From assembly GCA_019918135.1 (NCBI GenBank), contig WBZZ01001140.1:263501-327500 (forward strand): a stretch of 64,000 nucleotides of DNA. Direction: 5' to 3'. Every line of letters begins with the position of its first letter. Position 1 is the first letter of the stretch. Origin of the DNA: Paulinella micropora (Eukaryota; Cercozoa; Imbricatea; Euglyphida; Paulinellidae). The translations under genes and the position numbers were made by a program. Of the stretch, positions 20,855-30,240 are shown in pieces. A model generated the notes under the pieces. The model worked only from the letters and a program-made list of their open reading frames with translations, was not told the origin of the DNA and searched no databases.

Positions 20855-22170
20855 ATGGCAAGACCTCTCGTAGAGAGTGTTCAGACTATTCGAAGCGACT
20901 TCAATGGAGAAGGATATCTGACCATCAACGGTCTGCCTAATGTTGTCAGAGTGGCGGATGTCGACTTGCCAGAAAAAGTTCGCAGGAAGTACTGGGATTG
21001 GCCTGTCAGTTGGAACGAACTTGCTCCCAACGTGATCTACTCGTACAACGCGACGACCAAGAGACGTTCTGCTGCTGGTCTTTGGGAAAATGCACCGGTG
21101 CCTGCGCAGGGAGGACGCCTTCAGCGTCGGAGGCCTGCACCTCCTGCCCCAGCCCCACCCCCACCCCCCCCTCCCCCCCCACCCCCAGCCCCACTCACCG
21201 GCTGTGTCCCTGATGGGAAAATGGCTGTGAAAGAAAGTGCACCCCCACCTGCCAAGAAAGCCAAAGTAGCCAAACCCAAGAAGCCTGCCAAGAAAGCCAA
21301 AGCTCCGGATCCCAATAAGACCAAGCAACCGATTAAGCAACATGATAAAGCAAAAGCAAAAGCACTCATTCAGGTAAACTGTCTTGTGTCTCTCATTTGT
21401 TTAATCGGTTGCCTCGTTGCAAATATTGACAATACGTAGAAATGCTTTCCATGCAGGCACCCCCCAAGGCACCACCACTGCCCAAGGCTGCCGACGCGGT
21501 CAAGAATCCCAATGGACTTCAGGTTTTCATCGGTACAAACTATGGGTCGATCTCTCAGTTCGTGAACTATGCAGAAAGATGTGGAAGTAACTGGTCAGGG
21601 CAAGCCACAGGTGGTACAGGACAACAAGGCCAAGGTCCCCCCGCAATCGACATCTTCGCCGGAAACCCCGAAGTCACCAGAGTCGTCAACAATTCCCTCG
21701 ACCCCGAGTCCGGATCCGGAAGGCGAGATCAGCCCGGAGGAAACCCGCCGTCTTAAGCAGGCTGACGGTTGGTTCTTCGCAACCGACAATTATTTTTTGT
21801 TACCAAAGCAACCAGGGGGCAAGCCACCAGACTGCATCTTGGGCTCAGTGCTCGCGTACTCCACTTCGACAGGCTTGCATCGAAGGCTGACTTCAGTTCC
21901 CAACATGGTGTCAAAACGAATGGGCAATTATCCGTGTGAGATCAAAGACAAACTGGTTATCGTGGGTAAAACTCCTGAAGTAGTGACTGTTCTTGGGTAA
22001 ACACTTTCTAATAAATACTGACTCTTTGAAATTTATTGACTTGTAGCTTGGGTGAAAAGCATGCCTTGACTCGCGGCAAAAGGGAAGCACATCCCTACTG
22101 CATTATTGTCGGTCGTATTGTTAAAAGAAGGGTAAAGGTCAACTTCCATTCAAGCAAGTACTGCGAATGA
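20855..22170 (+). CDS. Transposon cargo gene 1, unknown, four exons
   Basis: ATG at 20855; exons 20855-21373, 21457-21522, 21575-21996 and 22047-22170, with GT-AG introns of 83, 52 and 50 bp. The summed exons are 1,131 nt, so the frame closes at a TGA (376 aa). The N-terminal 90 residues look folded (GYLTINGLPNVVRVADVD, KYWDWPVSWNELAPN). Then come a proline run and a Lys/Ala/Pro-rich histone-H1-like basic region (KKAKVAKPKKPAKKAKAP), an acidic Ser/Pro segment and a C-terminal domain (GWFFATDNYFLLPK to VKRRVKVNFHSSK). No family is recognised. The basic linker suggests nucleic-acid binding. Its stop overlaps the next ATG (ATGA). Confidence 0.65.
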
Positions 22171-23144
22171 GTTGGAAACTGGTTGACGTGGATCAGAGTA
22201 GGTTGGCCGGGAAATGCCGTCCGGATGAATGGGCCAAATGGAGCAAGTTGATGCACGCTTACGATGCAAGGAAGATAAGTCCCAAAGACACTCCACCGGA
22301 AATGTTGGAATTCGTTCCCTTGGATGAACAGTTGTTTGAACCTGAATCTGACGCTGAACCGGACTCCGATTTAACTTTGCTTTCGCCTGACGAGGCCAAC
22401 TTGAAGCCGGTGGAGAGTGACTCGGAGTTTCCTGTCAAGGCTGTCAAGAGATTGAAGTGCCTGGAATATTTCTTCAAGACGAAGGGGGAAAAACGCGAAA
22501 GCAAGAAGCCACAGAAGTTTGAATTCTCATCGCCGCCCGTGCTCAAGAAGCAAAAGTCCCCAAAGGTATTTGTCTTACTTGCGATGAGTCACTTGTAAAT
22601 GAGGTATTGATAGCCTCCTAAGAGTAAGAGTCCTAAGACTCCTACCCCGCCGAAGGCTGAGGTGCTGAAGCCAACAGTGCCTCCAGCTTCAAATGTTCAG
22701 GTTCAATCGTCTGATCCAACCGTTGTCAAATTGTTGCAAGAGTTGTTGAAAATGCAACAGCAAAACAAACCCAACGCTGCAGCTGTGCCTCAGCCACTCG
22801 TTACGCCTACGCCTGAAACTCCAGCGCGGTCTGCAACTCCAGAGCAATATATTAATAACAGTGTAATTACACCTGAGCTGATTGTTCAAGCTGTTGTAAA
22901 AGCATAGCAACAACAACAATCCCAGTTTCCTCCAGCAGATGACTTTGGCATCAACACAGGCGGCTACGCTGTAAGCGTGCCTCAAGCCAACGCTTCCCAA
23001 CGAACGTATTATGCAAATCAACAGCAAGTTCCACAGCCCAACCTTTATCAATATCATTTGCTTGTTAACGAGCAGGAACTAGCGCGACAACAACAAATTC
23101 AACGCAACAACTTCATGCGAATGGCTATGTGGACTGGTTATTAA
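22167..23144 (+). CDS. Transposon cargo gene 2, unknown; in-frame TAG before a Gln run
   Basis: ATG at 22167; intron 22566-22622 (57 bp) joins KKQKSPK to SKSPKTPTPPKA in phase. Residues 40-100 are acidic with Ser/Pro; a Leu-rich helix (VKLLQELLKMQQQNK) follows. The frame reaches TAG at 22905-22907 right after VVQAVVKA-like residues, yet stays open beyond with QQQQSQFPPADDFG to RNNFMRMAMWTGY and a TAA at 23142-23144, then TGA two codons later. The TAG is either a CAG-to-TAG nonsense change, a readthrough site, or sense. Function unknown; it overlaps cargo gene 1 by four bases, so it may be translated from the same transcript or be joined by an unseen splice. Confidence 0.55.
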
Positions 23145-23345
23145 GTATGATCCTGATTTAAATTTTCTCTAAGTTAGTTCCAGTATTGACTCTAAAGTAA
23201 AACATCAAAAACACTATTAATATTGTTAATACTAACTACCCGCAACTGAATTCGCCTGTAAACTTAGCTTTCTTATGTTTACATAATATTAATGCAATTT
23301 TGACTTAGGAAAAAATTACAGTGATAGCATAAAGTATCAATATTT

Positions 23346-23882
23346 AAGTCAAGTTCTGAATATGTTTTCGATTGCGCCGGTCGGAAATAACATTATGTTC
23401 AGTTGAATTATCATCTAAATCAAAGATCTCGCTCAAAAACCCTGTCAGGGGATGTCTTGATCACATTTTTCTTACTTGAGAAAATTTAAGTGGTGAAAAC
23501 ACTGTAAATACATACAAATTTGAATTTTTGAATTCAAATTTGAATATTTTCACTTCAAATCTTTTCTAAATTGTTGAATTAATTAATTTTAATGATTAGA
23601 ACACATAAAATCATAAAAACCATGTAGTATTAATAGAAAGTGACCGCTTGCAAAATCAGTAAATCTAATGAAAATACTTCACACTCCTAGTATATATTTC
23701 GCTGCAGGTGAACTTGAAATGAGTGTGTTAGAGTATGTCCAAGCGTTGTTTTTTCATCCCTGCTCATAATAAATTAAAAATATAGCTTTTGGAATCATTT
23801 CTGCAAGTATTTCAGATATTCTGAAAATCATCAGGAAAAATTTCGTGAAATCCGTATATTAGGTTTCGTCGTAATGTTTGTT
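23346..23882. repeat. Right terminal inverted repeat
   Basis: 537 bases, inverted copy of 15617-16157. Ends ...CGTAATGTTTGTT before TTAT. Differences from the left copy include small A/T indels and several substitutions (for example GCAGGTGAACTT versus the left equivalent), so the two ends are not freshly homogenised. Confidence 0.9.
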
Positions 23883-23886
23883 TTAT
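23883..23886. repeat. TTAT target site duplication, right copy
   Basis: Matches 15613-15616. Collapsing the two copies restores CCGCCCTTATCTTCAATGC as the pre-insertion sequence. Confidence 0.75.
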
Positions 23887-25683
23887 CTTCAATGCGGGCG
23901 CGGCAGGGGCGACATATTCATTTCGGGTGATCAACTGTTCTGGGATTACGGCTGTGACCAAGCAAGAGAGGAGAAGCAGCAAAGACAGGCAGGCAATCCG
24001 CGCCGGCCGTCTTCTTCCTCCTCATCCTCGCCATTCTCTTCCTCCCCTCCGTTCTCTTCCTCGCCGGCGTCCTCCGCACCTTTCTCTTCCTCCTCGTCTT
24101 TGCAAATGCCAAGGAAATTGCATGTCCACAAATCTACAAATTTCCTGCCCAAGCTTTCCCCGTCTCTCTACTTTGACATCCGAACCCTGGCTGAGATTTG
24201 TGGAGCCAAGAAGACCGTTCTTGTGCATTTCGAAGAGAACGGGCTAGAGGAATTCTCACCAGCGGAATTGGCGCAAGTCTCTTGCTGCGACCTCAAGTTC
24301 TTTGAAAAAGCCAGAAATGACCAAGAACGAGAACAAATGTTTGACAAGTCATTTGTGTGCCTTGTGTGCATGCCGGATCAGTATTTTGCACTCATGATAG
24401 AAAAGGTCGAACAATTCGCGTTAACGTTGGACAGTGATGACGAAAGAACAACAAAGGTGGCTGGCCTCGGCATAGCGTGCGGGTGCAACTTCGACCTGGC
24501 CCTAGACATTTGGAGACAACGCGTAATAGCTAGACAAGTATCTCCATTTTGCAGTATTTACGGCCAAGCAATATGTTGGCAAATAACTTATTCGGACATT
24601 GAAGAGAAAAAAACAACCAAATTGAGAACTACTCGGGGGGGTTCGCGGATTGCTTTAACAAAGGCTTACAGGCGCATACAAGATGCTTTCAACAGAAAAA
24701 AAATTCCGCTAGTTTCCATTTGTCAAAATTATAATCCAGACAGAAAACAACAAAAATACAAAGTCTGGATCGAAGGGCAGAAGCTCTGGTATAAACAGGA
24801 TGCTAAGCCAGGAACCGTAGTGTCTTTCGACCAGTTTTTTTATGTAGTGTTCTGGCCCCCCTTAAATTTTGCGCTGGTCGCAAGAAAGAAGATTACATTT
24901 TCAACAAATTTCATTGTAGCAGAGTTCCCGGCAATTCTTAGCAAAGCCGGAAATTGACGTAAGCTCCTCGGACGAAGATAGCGACAAACGCCGCGAAGAC
25001 GGGCAAACAACGCCCCGGAGATCTCGTAGGAGACAAGGGAGGGGCAAGCACGAAAGGGCTCCTAAAAAGAACGACGGAGAAAACGGCTATGCCAGCATGT
25101 CCGGCGTTGGCAAACGTCTCGCCGAATTATGGGAGCGCGAGCAGGACACCAAGATGCAGGGATGGGATGCACGACAAGAGTATTTTGTTCCCTATTACCG
25201 CCAGCCTAACATCGAGTGCGCGCGCTACGCGGGCAACATTGGTGCCAGTAAGCCCATTCCAACCGCTCTTCTCGCGCACTGCGCGCTAGGCGCTACCCAC
25301 GAGAAAAACGCAAATGCAGAGATCGTGGTTGGCGAGCAAAACAGATTTTATCTGCAGACGATTCCAGGTAGACATTTCAAGGAACATGATCTGGTGCTCG
25401 TTAATTACAGATGGAAGGTAAATATATCACTGGTTTCGCTGATCTCAAACAAGATTCTTTCAGCGAAGAGCTGAAACAAAATCCCGTCATGCAAGAATTT
25501 ATAAATACTCAGCTGCAAGGCGTGGAGGCTTTGCCTGGGCCAGGAAGAACAGAACTAACGGAATTACAAGGTAAGATAGTAAGCAGAAAGAAGAAAAATT
25601 CACGGAAGGCCCGGACACAAAAGAAGCCCAATCCAAACGCCGTGCGTAGACAAACACCAGAAAGCTTAGCCGCAGCCAGGGGG
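23887..25683 (+). CDS. 3' part of the transposon-split gene, unknown
   Basis: Continues the frame entering the left transposon edge: GRGDIFISGDQLFWDYG, then a Ser-rich linker, then a folded region (SLYFDIRTLAEICGAKKTVL to FDQFFYVVFWPPLNFAL). A 43-nt GT-AG intron (GTCGCAAG...TTGTAG, about 24876-24918) joins in phase to QSSRQFLAKPEIDVSSSDED, avoiding the TGA at 24955. An acidic/basic linker and a second folded region (GVGKRLAELWEREQDTKMQG to LVLVNYRWK) follow. Another exon, from about 25460, ends with basic KKKNSRKARTQKKPNP and stops at 25686. The 25.42-25.46 kb boundary does not close in phase. No family recognised. Confidence 0.45.
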
Positions 25684-25686
25684 TAG

Positions 25687-25989
25687 GTTAGGGACAGAAA
25701 AAGAGGTCGGTAGCGCTTGTTTCGTAGCTTACAAGAATGAAACAAAAGATACACACGCATAGCCCTCCCCCCCCCTTTTTTTTTGTTTTTTTGCCAGCTT
25801 TCTTATTTTTTTTTAAGCACCGAAAGTCCGTGAAGAAATCGTTTTCCTGCTTGGACAAAAAATCTTCGGCCGTTTCTTTTTTAATCAGTAAATTTCAATG
25901 CCTTGGTTTGGTTTTTAAAAAGCCGAGGAACGGGAGAGGGGAGAGGGAGGGGGGGAGCGGGAGGGGGGGAAAGAAGAAGAGGTTTCTAG
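25687..25989. other. No gene seen
   Basis: T and C homopolymers and a G/A-rich tract at 25930-25985. Contains only low-complexity frames. Confidence 0.5.
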
Positions 25990-26617
25990 CTACGCACGCG
26001 CGCTGTACACCGCAGGGTGGCGAACACGCCACAATAGCGCACAGGCACGCGGTGCGTCCGTGTGACACAGGTACAAGACGCCACCAATCGTCCGGCAGCG
26101 CACGCCCGCCTCTTGGCAAGCTCTCAGGAGTTCCTGTTAGCGGGGCACGAGCCGGCCGTTGTACAACGCAAAGCTAGCGCAGCAGGATGCAAAACTAGCC
26201 GCGGAGGCCGGCACGCTTAGAACCTGCCGCACGTCGGTCATTCTGACGCAGGGGGTAGGCACTGCTAGTTCGTGTTCCGCACACAATCTAAGCCGCGACT
26301 GTGGTAGCGCTGGAAAGAGACAACGACTGCAGAGCTTGCCAATACGACTCACAAGCGTGCTGGCGGGGGCTGAGGGGTCTTTTCAACAAGAGCCCCACGC
26401 GGCGCTGCACTAAGTTGGACAAGGGACTAAACGCCACGGCAGCTCCGTCCATTTTCCTCCCTTTGCTGGGACGTGCAGTCCGGCAATGCTCGTAAAGAAA
26501 GCTAATGAGGTTCAAACTGTCCCGGGCCGGCAGGATATCGAGCAGCAGGCCCCAGATTACGCAATCAAAAGCAAGCCAGGCGCCGCGACGCAAAACTGTC
26601 TGCGAGCGGCCGCCCAT
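25990..26617 (-). CDS. Possible minus-strand gene, unknown, frame-disrupted
   Basis: From the ATG at 26617 (MGGRSQTVLRRGAWLAFDCV, then LLLDILPARDSLNLISFLYE) to a TAG at 26288. A protein-like stretch in another frame (SRLRLCAEHELAVPTP to LYNGRLVPR) meets a TAA at 26139-26137 and continues in frame with QELLRACQEAGVRC to a TAG at 25990. The CTAACAG at the TAA also looks like a splice acceptor, so an intron may end there. The early Leu-Pro-x-Arg-Asp-Ser-Leu pattern is faintly F-box-like. Low certainty. Confidence 0.35.
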
Positions 26618-26878
26618 ATTTCCCTCTTTTTTTAAAAAAAATCCGTTGCCGTAATATATCAACTAAATAAGCAAACAAACAAAAGGAAGACGAAAAAAAG
26701 TAGAGGGCACAGGGGAAGGGAAAAGGGCGGGGGCACAGGGGAAGGGAAAAGGGCGGGGGCACAGGGGAAGGGGAAGGGCGGGGGCCGGGGGGGGGGGGAA
26801 GGAGGCAGCTTTTACTCTCCCCCTCCCCCCCGCCCCTCCCCCCCATTCCTTCCAGCACCTCGCACGTCCGGTTGGCCT
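26618..26878. repeat. Three copies of a 26-28-bp G-rich unit
   Basis: At about 26706-26790 the unit GGGCACAGGGGAAGGGAAAA is repeated three times with GGGCGG between copies, followed by G and C runs up to 26845. No gene. Lies just downstream of the giant Cys-rich gene. Confidence 0.75.
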
Positions 26879-27421
26879 TTACTGGGGCGCGGTGCCGTAG
26901 TAGTCGGCTATGGCCACGACCTTGGCTTTGCAAATGCCAGAGTCCGTCTCCGTGGCCCCCGTCTGGAAGGCACAGGCCCAAGGAAACCTCTGATCCCCCA
27001 CGACGCGGACCAGGGCCGACAGCGTAGACTGGCCGCAGACGATTTCTTTGGTCGGGACCGGCAACGATTTGTCCGAGGGAAAATCGCGCCGTTTGCAGCT
27101 GCAGCTCTGTTCGCCCTCCGGGCGCAGGCACCTGAACTTTTTGTCTACCGCGCACAGGCACTTGGCCTGCTTACCATCGTTGTTGTAGTAACAAGTAGCT
27201 GACACGTGGCAGGCGGGCGTACAGATGCGGTCCTGGCAGAACCTGCCACCAAAACCCGCCTCGCACTGGCAGGCCTGGCCGTCGGCCGCTGCGCGCATCA
27301 CGGCCTCGTACCGAGCCTCACGCGCCACGTGCTTGAGGTAGGCAGGGAGCTGGAAACGGTCCACGCGGTACGAAAAACGGGCGAGGGCCGGCAGACGGTC
27401 GAAATCGTGCTGCCGCTGCAC
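26879..27421 (-). CDS. Giant Cys-rich protein, copy 1, C-terminal segment
   Basis: An EGF-like module (DGQACQCEAGFGGRFCQ) is followed by further Cys pairs (CTPACHVSATC, CLCAVDKKFRC) and a short tail ending YYGTAPQ at a TAA. No membrane anchor follows, so the protein is probably secreted, or anchored by another segment. The upstream segment is in another frame. A 140-nt GT-AG interval (27428-27289, GTAAGC...GCGCAG) would join GCAG to DGQACQC in phase, and is a candidate intron. Breakpoint of the segmental duplication lies inside this segment at 27061. Confidence 0.6.
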   Translation of the reverse strand: MQRQHDFDRLPALARFSYRVDRFQLPAYLKHVAREARYEAVMRAAADGQACQCEAGFGGRFCQDRICTPACHVSATCYYNNDGKQAKCLCAVDKKFRCLRPEGEQSCSCKRRDFPSDKSLPVPTKEIVCGQSTLSALVRVVGDQRFPWACAFQTGATETDSGICKAKVVAIADYYGTAPQ

Positions 27422-30240
27422 GGCTTACCCGCGCAGCCACGCCGGGCCCAGACATTTATTGACTCCAGCAGATCGGCATCGATGGTCGAGCGGGCGGCCT
27501 CCTCGTACTGCCCTAGGTACCAGTTCCAGACACACTGTTTGTCGGCGGTGCGATTGTCGTAGCACCCCCCGCTCAGCGTGACGTACTCGCAGAACCGTCC
27601 GAAGTAGCCGGGGCTGCATTTGCCGCACTTGCTTGCGCCGCTAGACTGGTTGTGCAAGCACACCCCCGACGTCTCGCTGCCGGGCACGAGCAGGCTGACA
27701 CGGGGCAGCTCGCAGCCAAAACACTCGCCGCGCTCGACTTCGGCGCTGGCGGCCCGCTTGCACTCAACCGCCGGGCTGTGGAAGCAGCCCTCGGGCGGTA
27801 TGTTGCAGCTGGCGGGCTGGCCGTAGGGCGAGCTAGTCCAGCAGTTGGTGACAAAACCCGTGAACGGTTGCGCCACGCAGTAGCGCGGGTCTCCCTGCTC
27901 GTACAAGTAGCAGCTTTTTCTGGCGCCCCCCGTGAGCATGTATTCGCCACAACGACACGTCGCGGCCCTCTCGTCCGCACGGAAGTCAGCTACACAGACG
28001 CCGCGCCCGCTGCAGTCCTCGCCGCTGCCATACGAAAGCTTGGACTTGCACACGCCGCGCCCGTCGATGTCGCACGCGTCCTGTTGCAACACGCGCGCAA
28101 CCCTAGGCTCGCCTTGCTCGTCGTACACCAGCGTGGTGGGGTCAGTGTTAGGCTTGACCCGGAACCCGCTGTTGCACTGGCAGCGGCCGTTGCTGCCGCA
28201 GATGCCCCGGTCCCAGCCGCAGGGCACCACGTCAGCGTCGCGCGGCGCCACCAGCGTGTCGGGCACGGACCATGACAACGTGAACCGTGCGTACCAGTCG
28301 TAATTGTACGGCACGGGCTGCGGGCAGCGCGGCACAAAGCAGCCTTGCAAGTGTCCGTCCACCAGCACCGGCTCGTTGCGCCACAGCGGGAAGGACAGAG
28401 AGGAGCAGTTGCCGCTGCCCGAACTCCAACGATTAGCGCCGTGCGAGAACGCATCAATTGTTACCCAGTTGCGCCAGTTCCAGTACGCCGCAAACTGCCA
28501 GGGCCACGTCATGGCCAACGTTTCGCAGCGAGCGGGTAGCGGCTCGTGGCCCGTGACGTCCAGTTTCTCTCCCCACGGCGCGTCATAGTCACATTTGCCA
28601 GTCAGGCCCGCGCTCCCGGACCAGGCCGGCACGAAGTAGCGCAGCAGCGTGTGAGACCGCGTTTTGACTACCGCCACGGCGTGGTCGCCCGGCCGGAAGC
28701 GGTCCGCCGCCGAGCTGCGCGGGCGCGCCGCCCGCAGGTCGTCCTGCGCCTGGGCCAGCAGCTCCAGCTCCGCCGCCGACCCCGGCCACGCGCCGCCGGG
28801 AACGCAGGCCCCGTTGCCGGCGCCGCAGCCCTCCTGCAACGTCGGGGCCGCCGTAACGGCGGCATCGGGCTTGCCGGCGCGGCGGGCCCTGAGCACGAGG
28901 GCGTCGCGCACTACCTCCCGCACGATGTCCACGCGGAGCAGCACTCGCTGGACTAGCAACAGTTGATCCTGTGTAACCCCCTGGTGATCTTGCAAGGACG
29001 CAGATTCGCCGAGCCACTGGCTGGGAACAGCGCAGGCGGCCGTCAGGTTCAGCAGCGCCAGGTAGTAGCCGACCGCGAGCCTCGCGGCGGCGTAGCCGGC
29101 AACCGGGCCAGCTGTGGGTACCCAGGCGCTGGCCGGACACTGCAATTGAGTGCCGCACACCTGCCTCCGCCACTCGGTCTCGTTCTTGTTAGCGACGATG
29201 ACCGCCAAGCCCGGCAGCGTTGCCGGGTCGGCTGGCAGCCCCACTGCAATGGCCAGCGCGCGCCAGTTTTCTTGCAGTACTGTTCTTGCACGCGACAGCG
29301 CGGCGGGCCGCCAGCCGGACCAAGACCAGTCAACGAAGCGGCTGCAGGCCTGGTTGACCCGCCGGTCCAGGGCCGCGACCGCGCTCTGCAGCGACGTGAC
29401 CAGGACGTCGCCGCGCGCCGCCAGCTCCCCTTCTGGCACCGGGTGCAAGTAACGCGTGCTCTGTTTGTCGGCGTCTAGCTGGTGCAGGCGCACGGGGTCC
29501 AGGCGCCGCAGTTCCGCTAACTGGAAGTTCAGCTCGCGCTCGCTAAAGAACACGCCGCCGTTCGCGAATATCACGATCGCCTGGCAACGCACGCCCTCGA
29601 AGCACAGCTGGCGCTGCGCGTCGCTGGGCGCCAACAGCGCGTTCGCGGTCGGGCGTGGGTACGCCGTGAGCTCCGCAAAAAGGTTCGGGCGGCAGACCGT
29701 GTCGTTATTCGTTGGCAGCTGCTGCAGCCCCGCTCCACCCGAAGAGTAAGTAAGCCCCGCCGTGCCGAGCCAGCAGCAGCCCTGCGCGTTGCAGCAGCGC
29801 ACTGCTCTGTTGGCCGACGACGACGCGACCGTGCCGGCGGGGCAGTGCACCGTGCACAGCGGGAGCCCCAGCCCCGGGCGCAGCGCACAGACTGGCGTGG
29901 CAGCGCCTGTGTCGTCGGCGCCGAGGCACCAGGCGCGCCGGTCACGATTGTCCGCCAGCACCTCGCCCAACAAAATGCGGCCGCCGTCCCCCCCGCTCCA
30001 CAGGCGCCGCAACAGCAGTGTCGCGGCCGGGCTGTCGACGCTCGCGCGCGGGTTCGTGCCGCGCAGGCTGTGCTCCAGCAGCAAGCACCTGCTGGTACTA
30101 GCCTCCGGCACGTCGTCCGCCAGCCACAGCAACACCAACTCGTCCAGCGACACGAGCCCGCGGGCCGCGCAGCTCATCCCCCCAGCGGACGGGGCCGACG
30201 GCCTGTTAGTGCAGAGCCGGAACGAGTCCAGGTGGCCTTC
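27298..30240 (-). CDS. Giant Cys-rich protein, copy 1, fourth segment
   Basis: About 960-980 residues in one frame, the largest exon-like block. It has many Cys residues, N-glycosylation sequons, and near its C-terminal third a run of EGF/laminin-type modules (CGSNGRCQCNSGFRV, CDIDGRGVCKS, GEDCSGRGVCVAD, CGKCSPGYFGRFCEY). The first part is a large region of unknown fold with low-Cys stretches. An ATG at 30177 is in frame, but the preceding codons SFRLCTNRPSAPSAGG read naturally into it, so it is an internal Met. A 41-nt GT-AG interval (30243-30203) ending CACTAACAG would join this segment to the preceding one in phase. Confidence 0.65.
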   Translation of the reverse strand, partial: EGHLDSFRLCTNRPSAPSAGGMSCAARGLVSLDELVLLWLADDVPEASTSRCLLLEHSLRGTNPRASVDSPAATLLLRRLWSGGDGGRILLGEVLADNRDRRAWCLGADDTGAATPVCALRPGLGLPLCTVHCPAGTVASSSANRAVRCCNAQGCCWLGTAGLTYSSGGAGLQQLPTNNDTVCRPNLFAELTAYPRPTANALLAPSDAQRQLCFEGVRCQAIVIFANGGVFFSERELNFQLAELRRLDPVRLHQLDADKQSTRYLHPVPEGELAARGDVLVTSLQSAVAALDRRVNQACSRFVDWSWSGWRPAALSRARTVLQENWRALAIAVGLPADPATLPGLAVIVANKNETEWRRQVCGTQLQCPASAWVPTAGPVAGYAAARLAVGYYLALLNLTAACAVPSQWLGESASLQDHQGVTQDQLLLVQRVLLRVDIVREVVRDALVLRARRAGKPDAAVTAAPTLQEGCGAGNGACVPGGAWPGSAAELELLAQAQDDLRAARPRSSAADRFRPGDHAVAVVKTRSHTLLRYFVPAWSGSAGLTGKCDYDAPWGEKLDVTGHEPLPARCETLAMTWPWQFAAYWNWRNWVTIDAFSHGANRWSSGSGNCSSLSFPLWRNEPVLVDGHLQGCFVPRCPQPVPYNYDWYARFTLSWSVPDTLVAPRDADVVPCGWDRGICGSNGRCQCNSGFRVKPNTDPTTLVYDEQGEPRVARVLQQDACDIDGRGVCKSKLSYGSGEDCSGRGVCVADFRADERAATCRCGEYMLTGGARKSCYLYEQGDPRYCVAQPFTGFVTNCWTSSPYGQPASCNIPPEGCFHSPAVECKRAASAEVERGECFGCELPRVSLLVPGSETSGVCLHNQSSGASKCGKCSPGYFGRFCEYVTLSGGCYDNRTADKQCVWNWYLGQYEEAARSTIDADLLESINVWARRGCAGKPCSGSTISTVCRPSPVFRTAWTVSSSLPTSSTWRVRLGTRP

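Larger units (their letters stand above)
15617..23882. mobile_element. 8.27-kb DNA transposon with 540-bp terminal inverted repeats
   Basis: Bounded by long inverted repeats beginning AACAAACATTACGACGAAACC and by a TTAT duplication. It carries a minus-strand DDE-type transposase gene, a purine-rich low-complexity centre and two plus-strand cargo genes. It is AT-richer at its ends than the host DNA around it, and it interrupts a host-type reading frame. The superfamily is uncertain. The transposase core motif order resembles the DUF7869-type transposases of KDZ-like elements, but a 4-bp TTAT duplication is not what I know of Zisupton. Confidence 0.8.

Noticed and set aside
28546..29478. Long open frames antisense to the giant gene (also 29762-31108, 31831-32514 and the copy 2 equivalents)
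   Set aside because: GC-rich DNA gives few stop codons; these products are Arg/Ala/Pro-rich without domains, while the minus-strand frames carry recognisable EGF and FG-GAP motifs.
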